Assembly: GCA_008973525.1 (NCBI GenBank)
Contig: WACJ01000010.1
Span: forward strand, 1,488,001 to 1,552,000
Length of the DNA stretch: 64,000 nt
Origin: Stenopsyche tienmushanensis
Lineage: Eukaryota > Arthropoda > Insecta > Trichoptera > Stenopsychidae
Reading direction: 5' to 3'
In this document: positions 45,195 through 55,859 of the stretch, one piece after another
Position numbering within the stretch: the first letter of the stretch is position 1
Layout of the letters: the number at the start of each line of letters is the position of its first letter
Translations under genes and position numbers: made by a program
The notes under the pieces: model-generated
Databases searched by the model: none
The model's input: the letters and a program-made list of their open reading frames with translations, nothing else
Told to the model about the DNA's origin: nothing

Positions 45195-45785
45195 TTTGTT
45201 AGTAATAGCTGGCTCTACTAGCTTGAAACTATCTTCGTGTGAACCGGACAAAATCATATCAGCCGCGGGCGTAACTGGGCTTGGGGCACAAAACGCAGAA
45301 TACCGACCCGGTCGAGAGTTGCACATGGCATTTATTTTACTCAACCATTCTACTTTACATGAACCAACACTGATTGTCCATTTTTATAATATATGCCAAG
45401 TTGTCTAACTCCTCTTTTCTTCATTATAGTTATGCTCAAGTATGGCATCCGATCGCGAGCCGCTCATTCGTTATATTAGCGGTCCGAAAAGTGGACCGAT
45501 TGAGCATACAAACCTTATGGCCACTCCGTCCTCTTTTAGGGCTTTTTGCGGCATTTTCTATGATCTGTACGATCACGGAAGCAATGCCGTGTCTAGACAT
45601 TTTCTATCATAGTATTTTTTTACAACAGTAACCACCATCTATACATTAGGTCGGGTACTTTTGGGACTATCTTTGTATATTATTTTAAGTCAAACATTAT
45701 AATTTAATGTATTGCATTTATAATAGTATTAGTTCACTTTAAAAAATAAATTGGATTCCGGGGGGGTTGGGGGTTACTGCTTGAA
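45195..45785 (-). mobile_element. Family C copy C8 (variant without mariner part)
   Basis: On the minus strand: hairpin CGGTCCACTTTTCGGACC, AAAATGCCGCAAAAAGCCC, GGTTACTGTTGTAAAAAAAT and AAGATAGTCCCAAAAG, with ACTCTCGACCGGGTCGGTAT at the far end. Plus frames here are antisense shadows. Confidence 0.7.
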
Positions 45786-46126
45786 ATAGATAGTCTTTTT
45801 TGTTATAATATATTTTAGTGGTAAGAAAGAACAACAAAAACTCTTTCTCATGTCAAAAAATTTCAAATTCAAATTTCGTCTTCTATCACCAAATTTTGCA
45901 AAAATTCTTCCCGCTTGACTTTAATTTTATAACAAAATTTTCGTCAACTGAACTTTTGGAAAGAAGTCAATATTGATGAAACTGGGGTATAATAGGAAAC
46001 CGCGTATATCGAGGGCAGAAGTTTAAAATTTGAAGACGTAAAATGTCTAGGGTTGAGAAGGTATCCAAAAAAAAATATTTGTTTAAGTGGGGGAAAACAT
46101 TTTTGCTCATGAAGGACTACATAAGT
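45786..46126. other. AT-rich anonymous DNA
   Basis: Nothing recognised. Confidence 0.4.
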
Positions 46127-46130
46127 TTAA

Positions 46131-46575
46131 CCCTTAGACTAGTGACTTAATTTTAAAATGCCCGCCACTTATCGTCCGTACGAATTCACTTATGTCTCAG
46201 GACCGCGCAGCGTGCAAAAAGCTTGTATGTCAATAAATAAACACTGTTTGTGTAAATAAACATACAAACAATACACTTGAATTACACTTAAAACTATTAA
46301 TTTGTGTTATCATTGTTAGTCGATAAATTTGGGTATCCGATGTATACAATCTTATCGTGTACGCAAGACACTTTCTCCGTCTCTGTTTCCCATTCACAAT
46401 CTCCGAACTCAACGTGCAAGAATGCTCTTGCACATTTTTTTTTGGTTTGTTTGTTTGGGGATTATTGTCGCGTATTTGCGATTGAATTCCAGTGGAATTC
46501 AGAAATCACTGGAATTCGATCGCAAATACGCGACTGTACTCCTCAAACAAACAAACAAACATACAAACCAAAAAA
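46131..46575 (+). mobile_element. Family M copy M9 ending in a long foldback
   Basis: TTAA (46127-46130) then CCCTTAGACTAGTGAC and the M interior (ATGCCCGCCACTTATCGTCC). The right part is a foldback: 46444-46494 and 46507-46569 are imperfect inverted arms built around CGCGTATTTGCGATTGAATT and its complement, with GTTTGTTTGTTT outside. Right TTAA not found. Confidence 0.65.
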
Positions 46576-46659
46576 ATGAAAATACATATTTTACCAGAAA
46601 TTATTGACATTTTCAGAATATATAAAAATACAAAAAATAAATGGGTAAAAAGAGGTTAA

Positions 46660-47130
46660 AGAAAGGGGTGTCTGGTTGACACGATTTCAATCTTTATAGT
46701 CATCTAAAATAAATTTAAAAAATAAAAATCTTTATTAATAAAGATGTTGCTATAGTTCCTACCTCAATAAAAAAAAATACCGTATTTATTCAGTTTTAAT
46801 TTTATTTTAATATATCTTTTATTTTTAAATTTTGTTAATTAATTTTAATTGACATAAATCTGGTAGGGACAATAGAAGGTTATATATAAAAGGTTTTTTA
46901 CCAAATTTGAAGTAAATTAGTTGATTAGAACTTGAGATATGATGTCAACCGTGTTGAAAAAAGTAGTTTAGAGAAAAGCGCGCTTAAAGATTTCATTCTG
47001 GTAGGATCGTCTTAGTGCCCATATCACTTAAATGACTATAACTTGGTAAATTATTGGAATTTTCTTAGTTATTTAGACGAGTATATTCTTAAAGGTCTAA
47101 ACTTTGAAAATATGCAAAAAAAATCTCGAC
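46660..47130 (-). repeat. Repeat R2
   Basis: GATGTCAACCGTGTTGAAAA, AGATTTCATTCTGGTAGGAT, and CTTTGAAAATATGCAAAAAA match the R2 copies at 8640 (reverse) and 15914. Confidence 0.6.
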
Positions 47131-48404
47131 TAGAAACTCCCTTATCATTCATTTTCCTATTTGTCAAAATCAAGTGTTTAATAATCTGGCACATTTCTTC
47201 AGTGGCCACTTCAATAAGACTTCTAGTGTATGGGGATTCATTTTCAATTGATCCTCATCCCCACTTATGCTGCTTATCCAGCTTTTTTCAGTATTGACGA
47301 GTGCACTCCCTGCACAACTACTATCAAGTGTCTCTTTTGGTTTCCTTAATGAAAATAAATAATTTCAGAGACTAACGAATGCAAATATGAACGTTTATGG
47401 TGTAATTTTTCAGCGAATATACAACATTCTTCAAATTTGTTTTATGAACAAATTGCCAAACTCACATTAAATTGTGTCGCCAAGCATAGAACAAAGTCAA
47501 CATTCCCACACATTATTGAGGAGTTGCATTAAGCAGCACTCTCTTATCTTCTTCTCATCGTGTTAAAAAGTCACGATGGCATTCCTAGTCGTCTGTCTAG
47601 CTTCATTCAATGCTCAATTTGTAGCGGCGCTTCGAGGCGTTTCTTTAAGGAAAAGAATGAGTGACCACATGAATTGCTTGTTTTTTTTGTAGCTTTAATG
47701 AGCATTGCTGAGATTTTGCCGTTTATAGAAATTATACAATTATGAATAATTATTAGCAACGGCGATGAGATCATCCGAAAAGCGAGACGAGGCAGTCTTG
47801 CCGTCATGTCGACGTCAAAAGGGCGATTGAGTGTTGCAACGAGAACAACAACACCATTGAGTACTGCAAGAATGGAAATGCTTCTGAAACGATCGCTATC
47901 CATGTCATAAAAGGTCGCATTATATTCATAAGGAACGGATAGCGCATTTTGCATAATTCATTATTTCATACTGCAACGCCAGATATAGCAAGGCTGATGA
48001 AATATTATGAATAGGCCCGATTAGAATACTAAATCTAGAATACTAAATATCATCGATACTCGTATAATCGAATTATGTATGAGCTGTTGGGTTTCATAGG
48101 GGAGAGTTTGTGGTACAGACGCGTGCAAGTCCAGTTTATACAATGACACTTAAGGATCTCGTTTCTCTTTTGCAGAAACTGTTACACCTGGATGGGGGGA
48201 AAAAAAGTGGGACAAAGGAATGGGACGCGGCGCGCGCAACTCGCGGGCCTGTGGGGCAGGACAGGGTTCTGTTAGGGGTCGAAAACTTTTAGAATGCTTT
48301 TGTAATGCTTCTTAAAAGGCGAATGTACATTTTGGATTTACAATCGATTTAAAAATGTTTCTCATTCTAATACTTATTAAGCACACTGCTATCAGCAAGA
48401 CTTA
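47131..48404. other. Anonymous DNA with two unrecognised frames
   Basis: The minus frame 47607-47954 (115 codons) has hydrophobic stretches (SILAVLNGVVVLVA) but no recognised family. The plus frame 48110-48292 overlaps a GC-rich spot (GACGCGGCGCGCGCAACTCG). Neither has support as a gene. Confidence 0.3.
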
Positions 48405-49190
48405 AGTTAAGGCATATTTGTATTTAAAAGGTCTCGATCCAACTAATATAAAATCCGAGCTAGATTCTAGTGTCGGAGAATCTGCTCCTTCGTTTACAAT
48501 AAAAAGATGTAGAGTGGCAGAGTGTAAACGAGGTCGTACGAACTGGCATGACCAATAGCGTAGTGGACGACCGATAAGGTGACCACCCCAGAAATGGCGA
48601 AGAAAATCCACAAAATGGTATTGGATGACCGTCTACTGAAAGTGCACGAGCTAGCAGACATGATAGGCCTTTCAAAAAATGCTATACATCGCATATTAAC
48701 TGAAAATTTGGACATGTGAAAGCTGTGCGCAAGATGAGTGTCGCGCTTGTTCACAATGGAACAAAAACAGCATCGTGATGATGTTTCAATCGAATATTTG
48801 GCGATGCTTCACAGTAATAAGACCGAATTTTCGCATCAATTTAGGATTAAATATGGGTCTATCACTTTATATCTGAGACAAAGGAACATGGAGATATTTA
48901 TTGGTCCCGCTATTCGGAACCCCAGGTAAAAAGCTCTAAAAGAGGACGGAGTGGCCACAAGGTCTGTGTATCCAACCGGTCCGCTTTTCCGACCGCTGAC
49001 ATGACGAATGAGCGCCTCGAGGTCGAATCGGTTGAAAGTATTGTCGACTTTATTTTATTGCGTGATTATGCCGGTTGAGCCCAATGTTTAAGCAATAAAG
49101 AAGAAAAGAGAGATCAGGCAACTTAGTATATATTATAAAAACGGACAGAGTCAATCAGTGTTGATCCATGTAAAGTAGAAAGGCGTAAAA
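48405..49190 (+). mobile_element. Family C composite repeat, copy C9, longest mariner fragment
   Basis: Encodes, with stops and shifts, YLKGLDPTNIKSELDSSVGE, RTNWHDQ, MVLDDRLLKVHELADMIGLS, KNAIHRILTENLDM, and MEQKQHRDDVSIEYLAMLHS, that is the N-terminal HTH region of a cecropia-type mariner up to shortly before the first catalytic Asp. The C body with hairpin (GGTCCGCTTTTCCGACC, one mismatch) follows. No catalytic domain. Confidence 0.7.
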
Positions 49191-49375
49191 ATACTGTAAT
49201 AATAAAGATCAAACAAGATTTTGAAGCAAAATTGCAAAAGCCTTTAATATTATTTCCCAGCATTATTTGCTTATGGATACGAATGTATACGCAGATCTAT
49301 TCCTCCTTAAGTTCTATGATTTTAAAATTCTGTGTAATGAATGATACAACGATACATTTAACACAAAATAAAGTC
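49191..49375. other. AT-rich anonymous DNA
   Basis: Short spacer; nothing recognised. Confidence 0.4.
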
Positions 49376-49745
49376 TTCTTTTTCTCCTTTAAAATCAATT
49401 TTAATTTTGCTTTCATGGCTAATATGTGTCCAGAAATAGGTATGAATGCCACAAATACAAAGCTTCTTCCACCTTTGGATGTTTAGCTTTCTTGAAAGTT
49501 TGCCTTATACCTGGCCCACAATCAATGGTGGAGATGAACTTTTGAATGTTCTTGCGGTTCTTTTTTGCCTCATATATTATGGATTAATGATTCATTATGA
49601 TCTAGGCAATCCCGAAAACATACGTTTTGCATTTTTTACATTGACGAAGCTTTGCCGTACATATGTAGATACTATACTTGTATTGGGATGTCGGACTACA
49701 GTTGGCGCCGGATTAGACCGGGGCCGGATTCCCGTGGATCTGCTG
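49376..49745 (-). pseudogene. pogo/Tigger-type remnant, 5' end and CENP-B-like HTH
   Basis: A TA at 49746-49747 borders the minus-strand terminus CAGCAGATCCACGGGAATCC, followed by a block with GTCTAATCCGGCGCCAACTG that matches 7435-7495. Inward the codons give FKKAKHPKVEEALYLW, the start of the same HTH as at 7527, then a deletion removes the rest. Plus-strand frames here are antisense shadows. Confidence 0.7.
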
Positions 49746-49747
49746 TA

Positions 49748-50236
49748 CTTTATTGCTACTCTTGCTATATAAAACATCCAAATGATCTAGATATTTTTCT
49801 GCTACATAAATTATTAAGGTATTAAACAATATTTAAATCATAACATTGACATTGTATTTCGAGCATTAACAATACCAGATTATCGCAAATATGTAATGTA
49901 AAGTTAATCTGAACCGTATGAATAAATTCAATCAGAATTTAATATAAAAACATATTGGATACGATAGCTTTAATACATTTAAAATGAACGTTTCGAACGG
50001 TTTATATAAAATTTCGGAATGGAATACAATTAACGAGCACAGTTTGCTATTCGTTTCGCATTGTTCGACATAATGCTATTCAATTTTCAGCTAATTTTTG
50101 CTGTATTGTATCATGTTGTACAGTTATATTTTCAGCTCGTCTACCATATGTTGTCAATCTGAGGGTGTTGCCTCCCACATCGATTCATGGAGCGATCTTT
50201 ACGCGCTGGCATCATTTCCAAGCTGGAATCTTTAAG
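49748..50236. other. AT-rich anonymous DNA
   Basis: Nothing recognised. Confidence 0.4.
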
Positions 50237-50238
50237 TA

Positions 50239-51513
50239 TTAGGGGTATCGAAAAGAAATAGAAATTTTTTTATACCTGGCTTTAGGGTCAGTTTATATTG
50301 TGACGCGGTGCAGTAAACACTTATTTTTTAGTGCTTGTAAATTAAGACTATTGTCAATTTACTATTTTTAACAAAAAAAAAATTAACCGTGATTTAAATA
50401 AAAATGTCCAGACCAACAATTAGTGAAGAAAATTTGCGTCATTTTATGCTATTTTTATTTGATCAAAAAATGAAAACTAAAGAAGTGACACAGAAAATCA
50501 ATGAAACATATGGTGATATATTGACACTAAGTAAATGTCATAGGTGGTTGAAAAAATTCCAAACTGGTGACAGAAATCTTACAGATGCGCCTAAATCGGG
50601 AAGACCGCTAAAAATCGATGATGATGTCCTGTTAAATTTAGTAGAGTCTGATCCTCGTCAATCAATCAGAGAAATATCAAATAAACTTGGATGCCCATGG
50701 AAAAATGTACAAAATCACCTTCACCGCATTGGAAAGTGTTCCAGGCAAGGAGTTTGGGTCCCTCACGATTTATCACAAACTGCACTAGAGCAGCGACGTA
50801 CTATCTGCACTTCTCTTTTATCTAGGCACGATTTAGAACCCTTTTTAAGGCGAATTGTTACCTGTGACGAAAAATGGGTCCTCTATAACAATACCACGCG
50901 AAAAAAACAATGACTTTCACCCGGTCAATTAGCTTTACCTACGGCAAAGCCGAGCTTAACTGTAAATAAGGTGCTGTTATGTATTTGGTGGGATAGCCTT
51001 GGTGTTTTTTATTTTGAATTACTTAAACCCGGTGAAACAATAACAGCAAACATGTATTGTGAACAATTAGAAAGAATGACACAAGAATTTAAAAAAAATC
51101 GGCCATTTTTAGTGAACAATAATAAGCGAATTCTTCAACAAGACAACGCACGACCTCATGCGGCAAAAGTTACGCAGCAAAAAAATATTGAACTTGGCTA
51201 TGAACTTCTACCACATCCACCATATTCTCCAGACATCGCTCCATCGGATTATTATTTGTTTCGTGCCCTAGAACATTCTCTTCGTGAAAAAAAATTTACT
51301 AATGTGAATGAGATAAAAAATCATATGGAAAAGTTCTTTAAAGAAAAACCCAAAGACTTTTACAAAACAGGAATAGATAAATTACCTGAAAGATGGAAAA
51401 AGGTGTTAGAAAACGATGGACATTAGTTTATAGAGTAGTTTTTAAGTTTTTTTTTAAATAAATGTTTTTTTCATAACTGTATGAAAATTTCTATTTCTTT
51501 TCGATACCCCTAA
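50239..51513 (+). mobile_element. mariner element, full length, intact termini
   Basis: 1275 bp bounded by TA at 50237-50238 and 51514-51515. The 30-bp termini (50239-50268 and 51484-51513) are perfect inverted repeats by eye; they start TTAGGGGTATCGAAAAG. A single transposase reading frame fills the interior with about 165 bp of 5' and 87 bp of 3' untranslated sequence. Length and layout are those of a complete Tc1/mariner-superfamily mariner. Perfect termini indicate recent insertion. Confidence 0.95.
50404..51426 (+). pseudogene. mariner transposase, full length, one in-frame TGA
   Basis: The element's cut-and-paste transposase: it binds the terminal repeats and catalyses excision and integration at TA. 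340 codons, the usual mariner size, with the first ATG at 50404. Order: N-terminal HTH (about residues 5-57), linker KSGRP (about 64), second HTH, WVPHDL (118-123), then the DD34D domain with Asp155 (VTCDEKW), Asp247 (QQDNARPH) and Asp282 (APSDYYLF), 34 residues between the last two, and PERWKKV near the end. The sole defect visible is TGA at codon 170 (50911-50913), where relatives have Trp (QWL); this is one transition from TGG. No frameshift. The subfamily (irritans or mellifera-like) is uncertain. The stop should inactivate it unless read through. Confidence 0.9.
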
Positions 51514-51515
51514 TA

Positions 51516-52566
51516 TATAAGACAACCCCCCCAATACCGCGAGTAATACATTTTAGGATTTAGATTATTCTCCCTCGTTACTTCTTTATTATGATGTATC
51601 CATTATGTAGCTATTATGAGCGGGTTTTCATTTTCATTGAGGTTTTATTGTCTGGAATTGAAGGTTGAATATGTAAACATTGATTCATTGTGACTGCTTT
51701 CCTTGTTGGATTCCATATGAATTAATTCCGCCTTCGTATTTTTAGTGATGCGTTCCAATGGCCAAAGATTTGAAGTGGATCCGTTGGTAAGAAGGAAGGT
51801 GGGTCTCTTGAGCGGCACTACAGATTCGGTTGTCTATCGTCGACGTGGGTGGACTCGAATGTGAAAGGGTCCATGTTCATCAGCCGACGAAGTGGGTCTC
51901 TTTGAGGAGAAAGATGCTTCCTCGCCACACATTGCCGCATTCCTCCGATACTCTGGAATCCACGACGACAACTGTAAATTGCTTTTGTAAACACCTCATA
52001 ACCGAAAGTCGTTTCAGAGAGCGGCATTTTGCTACCCGAGGCAAACATGGCATCAAAAAAGCATAATAGGCTCTCGAATGCCACCTTCCGATTCACGGAA
52101 ACCAAATTATTTCACACCTAAAATCACCTGTATTCAAATCTTCGTTCCTCGAAGACCCGTGCCTATTCTACATGTTCGACGGCAACAAAGGATTCTTCGA
52201 GTCTTTTGTATTCTGCAAAGGTGCGAGCACTCACAAACGTTCTTCAGAAATTTCATAAAGCAGAAACGTTCCAGCGATCAACGCGCGTGCCTCCATTGGA
52301 ACCATCGAGCCAACAACAATCTTTTGTGCTTGTCGACAATGGCCTTTATTTTGTTCTGTCCACCCTTTTGCCACAAGTGATCTGTCTTACACCAAAATGG
52401 AGCCTAATGGCTTTTTCTGAAAACAATTTTCTAAAGATGCGGTAGACAATGCTTAGAAATAGTGTTTTATTGCATAGACAAATATATCGACCGTATCCTT
52501 ACCCAGCATGGATATAGTCATCTTCTGAATAAAATTCATAACTTATATTTTTGGCTCCTTATTATA
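51516..52566. other. Unclassified region of balanced composition
   Basis: From about 51740 to 52440 composition is far more balanced than the surroundings and frames of 70-100 codons are open on both strands (minus 51818-52105; plus 51830-52066, 52078-52380, 52206-52445). This may be decayed coding DNA of a retroelement or a host gene fragment, but I see no recognisable motif and frames are interrupted. Confidence 0.35.
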
Positions 52567-52568
52567 TA

Positions 52569-52965
52569 CAGTAGAATCTCGATTAGCCAAACAAATTTGG
52601 GATGAAAGTAGTCCGGATAACGATTTTTTTTAATATATTTTTGCTTAGAGCTCGCTCTTTTTTAGAAGCTGCCAAATCGCGAATACAAGGCATTTCATGG
52701 CGACATCTAAATACTGAAAATCTGCAGAATGTGTAGGACTAATATCTCCCCCTCGCAAATCTCTTCTTCGTCTTCTCAAGCTTGTTCTTCTGAGGCAGAT
52801 ATTTCTTTAATTATTTTCTCATCATTCAAAATCTGGAATCCAGGATCGTTTGCACCGCAATTTAACCACTTGGTTACATCTTCTACATCATATAGAAATT
52901 TGTGCTATTGCTTCCGCAATGTCACCTATATCAGGTTCTATCGCGCTACTGGAACTTACTAAGGG
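52569..52965 (-). pseudogene. pogo/Tigger-type transposase C-terminus and 3' terminus
   Basis: TA at 52567-52568 then CAGTAGAATCTCGATTAGCC and GTCCGGATAACGA, a Tigger/Jerky-type terminus. Inward on the minus strand, codons give DVTKWLNCGANDPGFQILND and EKIIKEIS, the acidic C-terminal tail segment after the DDE domain in Tigger transposases (consensus DI-WL--D--DPGYQ-L-DEEI), followed by EDEEE and a weaker HSADFQYLDVAMK. One stop (TGA) interrupts. The catalytic domain and 5' end are missing. Confidence 0.7.
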
Positions 52966-52967
52966 TC

Positions 52968-53309
52968 TTTTCAAAATTTTGTTCCATGATTTTTTCAAAT
53001 TTGATCTGATGTAGCAACAATATTTTAAATTTATTTTCTTATGGAAGCCGATCATTCATTATCTTCGTCTGCTGATAATGAATGATCATCTGATTTCTAT
53101 GTAAACGTTTGAATGTTTCTATTACACCATCTATTAATCCATTTGATTGTATTTGTATGAACCACATGAAAATACACTCTTCAATTTCTGCATTTACTGA
53201 TATTTTCATAACTTTCCACTCTAAGCTTCTATCTTCTAATATTAAACAATTTGTAAACTTCGTAATATGCAATGAGATTACGAGACATACAAATAGTTTA
53301 AGTCTTAAA
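52968..53309. other. AT-rich anonymous DNA
   Basis: Nothing recognised beyond a short local inverted pair around GAATGATC (53050 and 53080). Confidence 0.4.
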
Positions 53310-53495
53310 ATTAGTAGTAAGCTAATTTTAAATCATCATAAACTTAAGTGCTATATTTGTATGTCCGCCACTTATCATCCGGACAAACCCATTTAACTGC
53401 CAGGACCGTCGCAGCGTGTATGAAGCTTGTACATAAATTAAAAAAACGCTGTCGATGGCACATTAAGTCGATACATTTGGGTTAACGATCTATAC
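53310..53495 (+). mobile_element. Family M copy M10, 5' half
   Basis: TAGTAGTAAGCTAATTTTAA, GTCCGCCACTTATCATCC, GCAGCGTGTATGAAGCTTGT and GGGTTAACG, ending in ATCTATAC (53488-53495) where a hAT-type MITE begins. The 3' half is found inverted at 53862-53962. Confidence 0.7.
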
Positions 53496-53770
53496 CAGCG
53501 GTTCTTAAGCTGGGGTCTGCGAAAATATAAAAATAACATTTATCTATTCTTGAACAAGATATTTTCGTGGAATTATTTACAGAAAACATTATAAGAAAAT
53601 CTATTTTGGTCAATATTTGACCAAGAAATATTTGTTTGATTGAAAAATTAAGTCTCAAGAACGATGTAAAATGTTAGGTTGGGGACCGCCAAAAAAAATT
53701 GTTCAAGACGGAGTCCGCGAAAAAAAATTTGCTCAAGAAGAGGTCCGCGAAAGAAATTTTGCTATTAGGT
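53496..53770 (+). mobile_element. hAT-type MITE, truncated arm
   Basis: CAGCGGTTCTTAAGCTGGGG terminus, then AAGATATTTTCGTGGAATTA and three tandem variants of GTCCGCGAAAAAAAATTTGC. Same family, in the opposite orientation, as 53963-54271. The far terminus is missing. Confidence 0.65.
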
Positions 53771-53861
53771 CCTGTTATAAATTCTTTATTATGATTATTT
53801 TGGTTACCACAACATCAAAATCAATTATTAAAATATCTTCAAAAACATTTTTATTTAACCC

Positions 53862-53962
53862 CTTAAGAGGTAAGACACAGAGTTGTGTCTGAATTCCAGT
53901 GATTCCAGTGATGGGAAACAGACGGAGAGAGTATTTTACGTACATCGTACGATTGTATAGAT
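53862..53962 (-). mobile_element. Family M copy M10, 3' half, inverted
   Basis: TTAA (53858-53861) then CCCCTTAAGAGGTAAGACAC, ending in GTATAGAT (53955-53962), the reverse complement of the ATCTATAC at 53488-53495. In uninterrupted M copies this 8-mer occurs once at this position. Confidence 0.7.
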
Positions 53963-54271
53963 TAGCGGTTTTTAAACTTATGTAGTCCACGGACCTCCTC
54001 TTGAGCAAATTTTCTTTCGCGGATCCCTTTTTGAGCAATTTTTTTTCGCGGACCCCCTCATGAACAAATTTTTTTTGGGCGGACCCCATTCCAACCCTTG
54101 TGACTTAATTTTTCAAACAAACAAAACATTTCCTGGTCAAAATAGATCTTCTTATAATATTTTCTGTAAATAGTTCTACGAAAATATCTTGTTCAATTTT
54201 ATGCAAATGTTTTTTGTATATTTTCGCGAACCCCCGGTAATGGCTGCGCGGATCCCTGTTTAAGAACCCTG
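53963..54271 (+). mobile_element. hAT-type MITE, full length (309 bp)
   Basis: Left TAGCGGTTTTTAAAC, right (reverse complement) CAGGGTTCTTAAACAGGG. Three tandem repeats of a CGCGGACC...TTGAGCAAATTTT type near the left. Forms a large inverted pair with 53496-53770 (arms of about 270 bp). Confidence 0.65.
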
Positions 54272-55859
54272 CTTAAGGAATTACATGGGTTTTTAAATTT
54301 AAAAAAAAATCAATGTTGTGTCAACGGCTGATTTTTTTAAAAAAATAATAAAATATTGTTTAAATGTTGTTCTTTTATATATTCTAAAGATCGAATAAAA
54401 TATTTATTTTATTGTATTAAAAAAAGTTAAAGAGAAAATATGCTTTTTGCTTTGTAATCCATGTAATCCCTTGATGAAAACAGGCAATCAGGATAATAAT
54501 TAAATGAATAAACACCGCAATAATAAGGAAATTGAATAAGAAATCAACAAATAGACACGCCTGACCATACACATCACAACCCACCATCAATAGAATGCGA
54601 AATGCTATTGTTCCAAGAGCTCATCATCAATATAAAATTATATTTATAACATAATGCGTGGAAAAAGTTTTAATCAAACATCTCAGCCATAACACATTCC
54701 AGAATAAATGTGACAATGACATTTTCAATATGCTCAGTATACATATTCTAAAAACATCATCGAACCGTATAATATAAAGCATATTTTGTTTGAAAATATG
54801 TAAATATTTATTTTGTGTCTTTCTTCGAGGAAACAAAATATCAACAGAAATGGCAGTTGTATTTAAGCACGATTCTATCAGAATTGCTCAGTAGCTCCAT
54901 TTCTTTGTTCGTATGAGTCAACAGCAAAGACTTGCCATGGGATTGTAGCTTTAGGATTATTTGATGTATTAAAAAAAATATTTCAAAAAAATTACAAAAA
55001 AATATATATTATTTTATCCAAATGACTGTGTGATAAATTTATGATTTACGTACGAATTGAAGGCTTATAATCGCGTTTGAAATTGATTGAGGTTTAGTTG
55101 ATCATATTCTCGGAAGTATGAATAAAAATTGAATGAAATAGTTTTGATTTATTACCGGCGATTCATTCATATATTATATGTGCCATATGCAATAAGTAAA
55201 CGAAGGCTAAGTGTTCAATCAGCGAAAAAAAATCGCATACAATTCATCCGTTTTATGCGTCCAGATTCTAGGCCATCCAAACAGATGGATGTTATCAAAA
55301 CTCCAATTTGTTTATATTGAGAGCTCATTCTTGAAATGTTCATAAATTATCGAAACAACCTCAGATAACCCTTTAAATGCGTGAACCCTTCGGGCCCTGA
55401 AACATCCGGCTGAGTTCAAGCGATAACCCGCGAAGATGCACACGAATCAATAAGACAATAAAAGACTTTAGATTTAGCAATCAAGTAAATTCGATCGGCG
55501 CCATAAAACGCTGATTGGGCAGACAATCCGCAAATAAACCCGCCCTCATTTCCACGCAAGGGATGAATTCGTTATTGTCTTCCTTTCTTGACATAAATAA
55601 GTAATTTCTCTTCTTACGTGGCAAATAAAATAAGAAATGATTAATTGCGTGTTGCTAAAAAATGGGCTTTGTCATGTGCGCCACTTTGTCTTTGTCCGAA
55701 AACAATTCTAGTGTCTGTGCTTTTATGCGGCGTTCCTAAATTGAATAAATATTTGAAATACGCACTATTGCGATAAATTATTTTATTGCCGATTTATCTT
55801 CTATAGATGAAGAAATCGAGGGTGGCCTTCGTTACTTATGCCTACAGATCATCAAACGC
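54272..55859. other. AT-rich anonymous DNA
   Basis: No repeat or gene recognised. Minus 54627-54836 and plus 55129-55320 frames have no domain. Confidence 0.4.

Noticed and set aside
47607..47954. 115-codon minus-strand frame with hydrophobic stretches as a membrane protein
   Set aside because: No family signature, no supporting exon structure; expected length range for chance frames in a 64-kb window.
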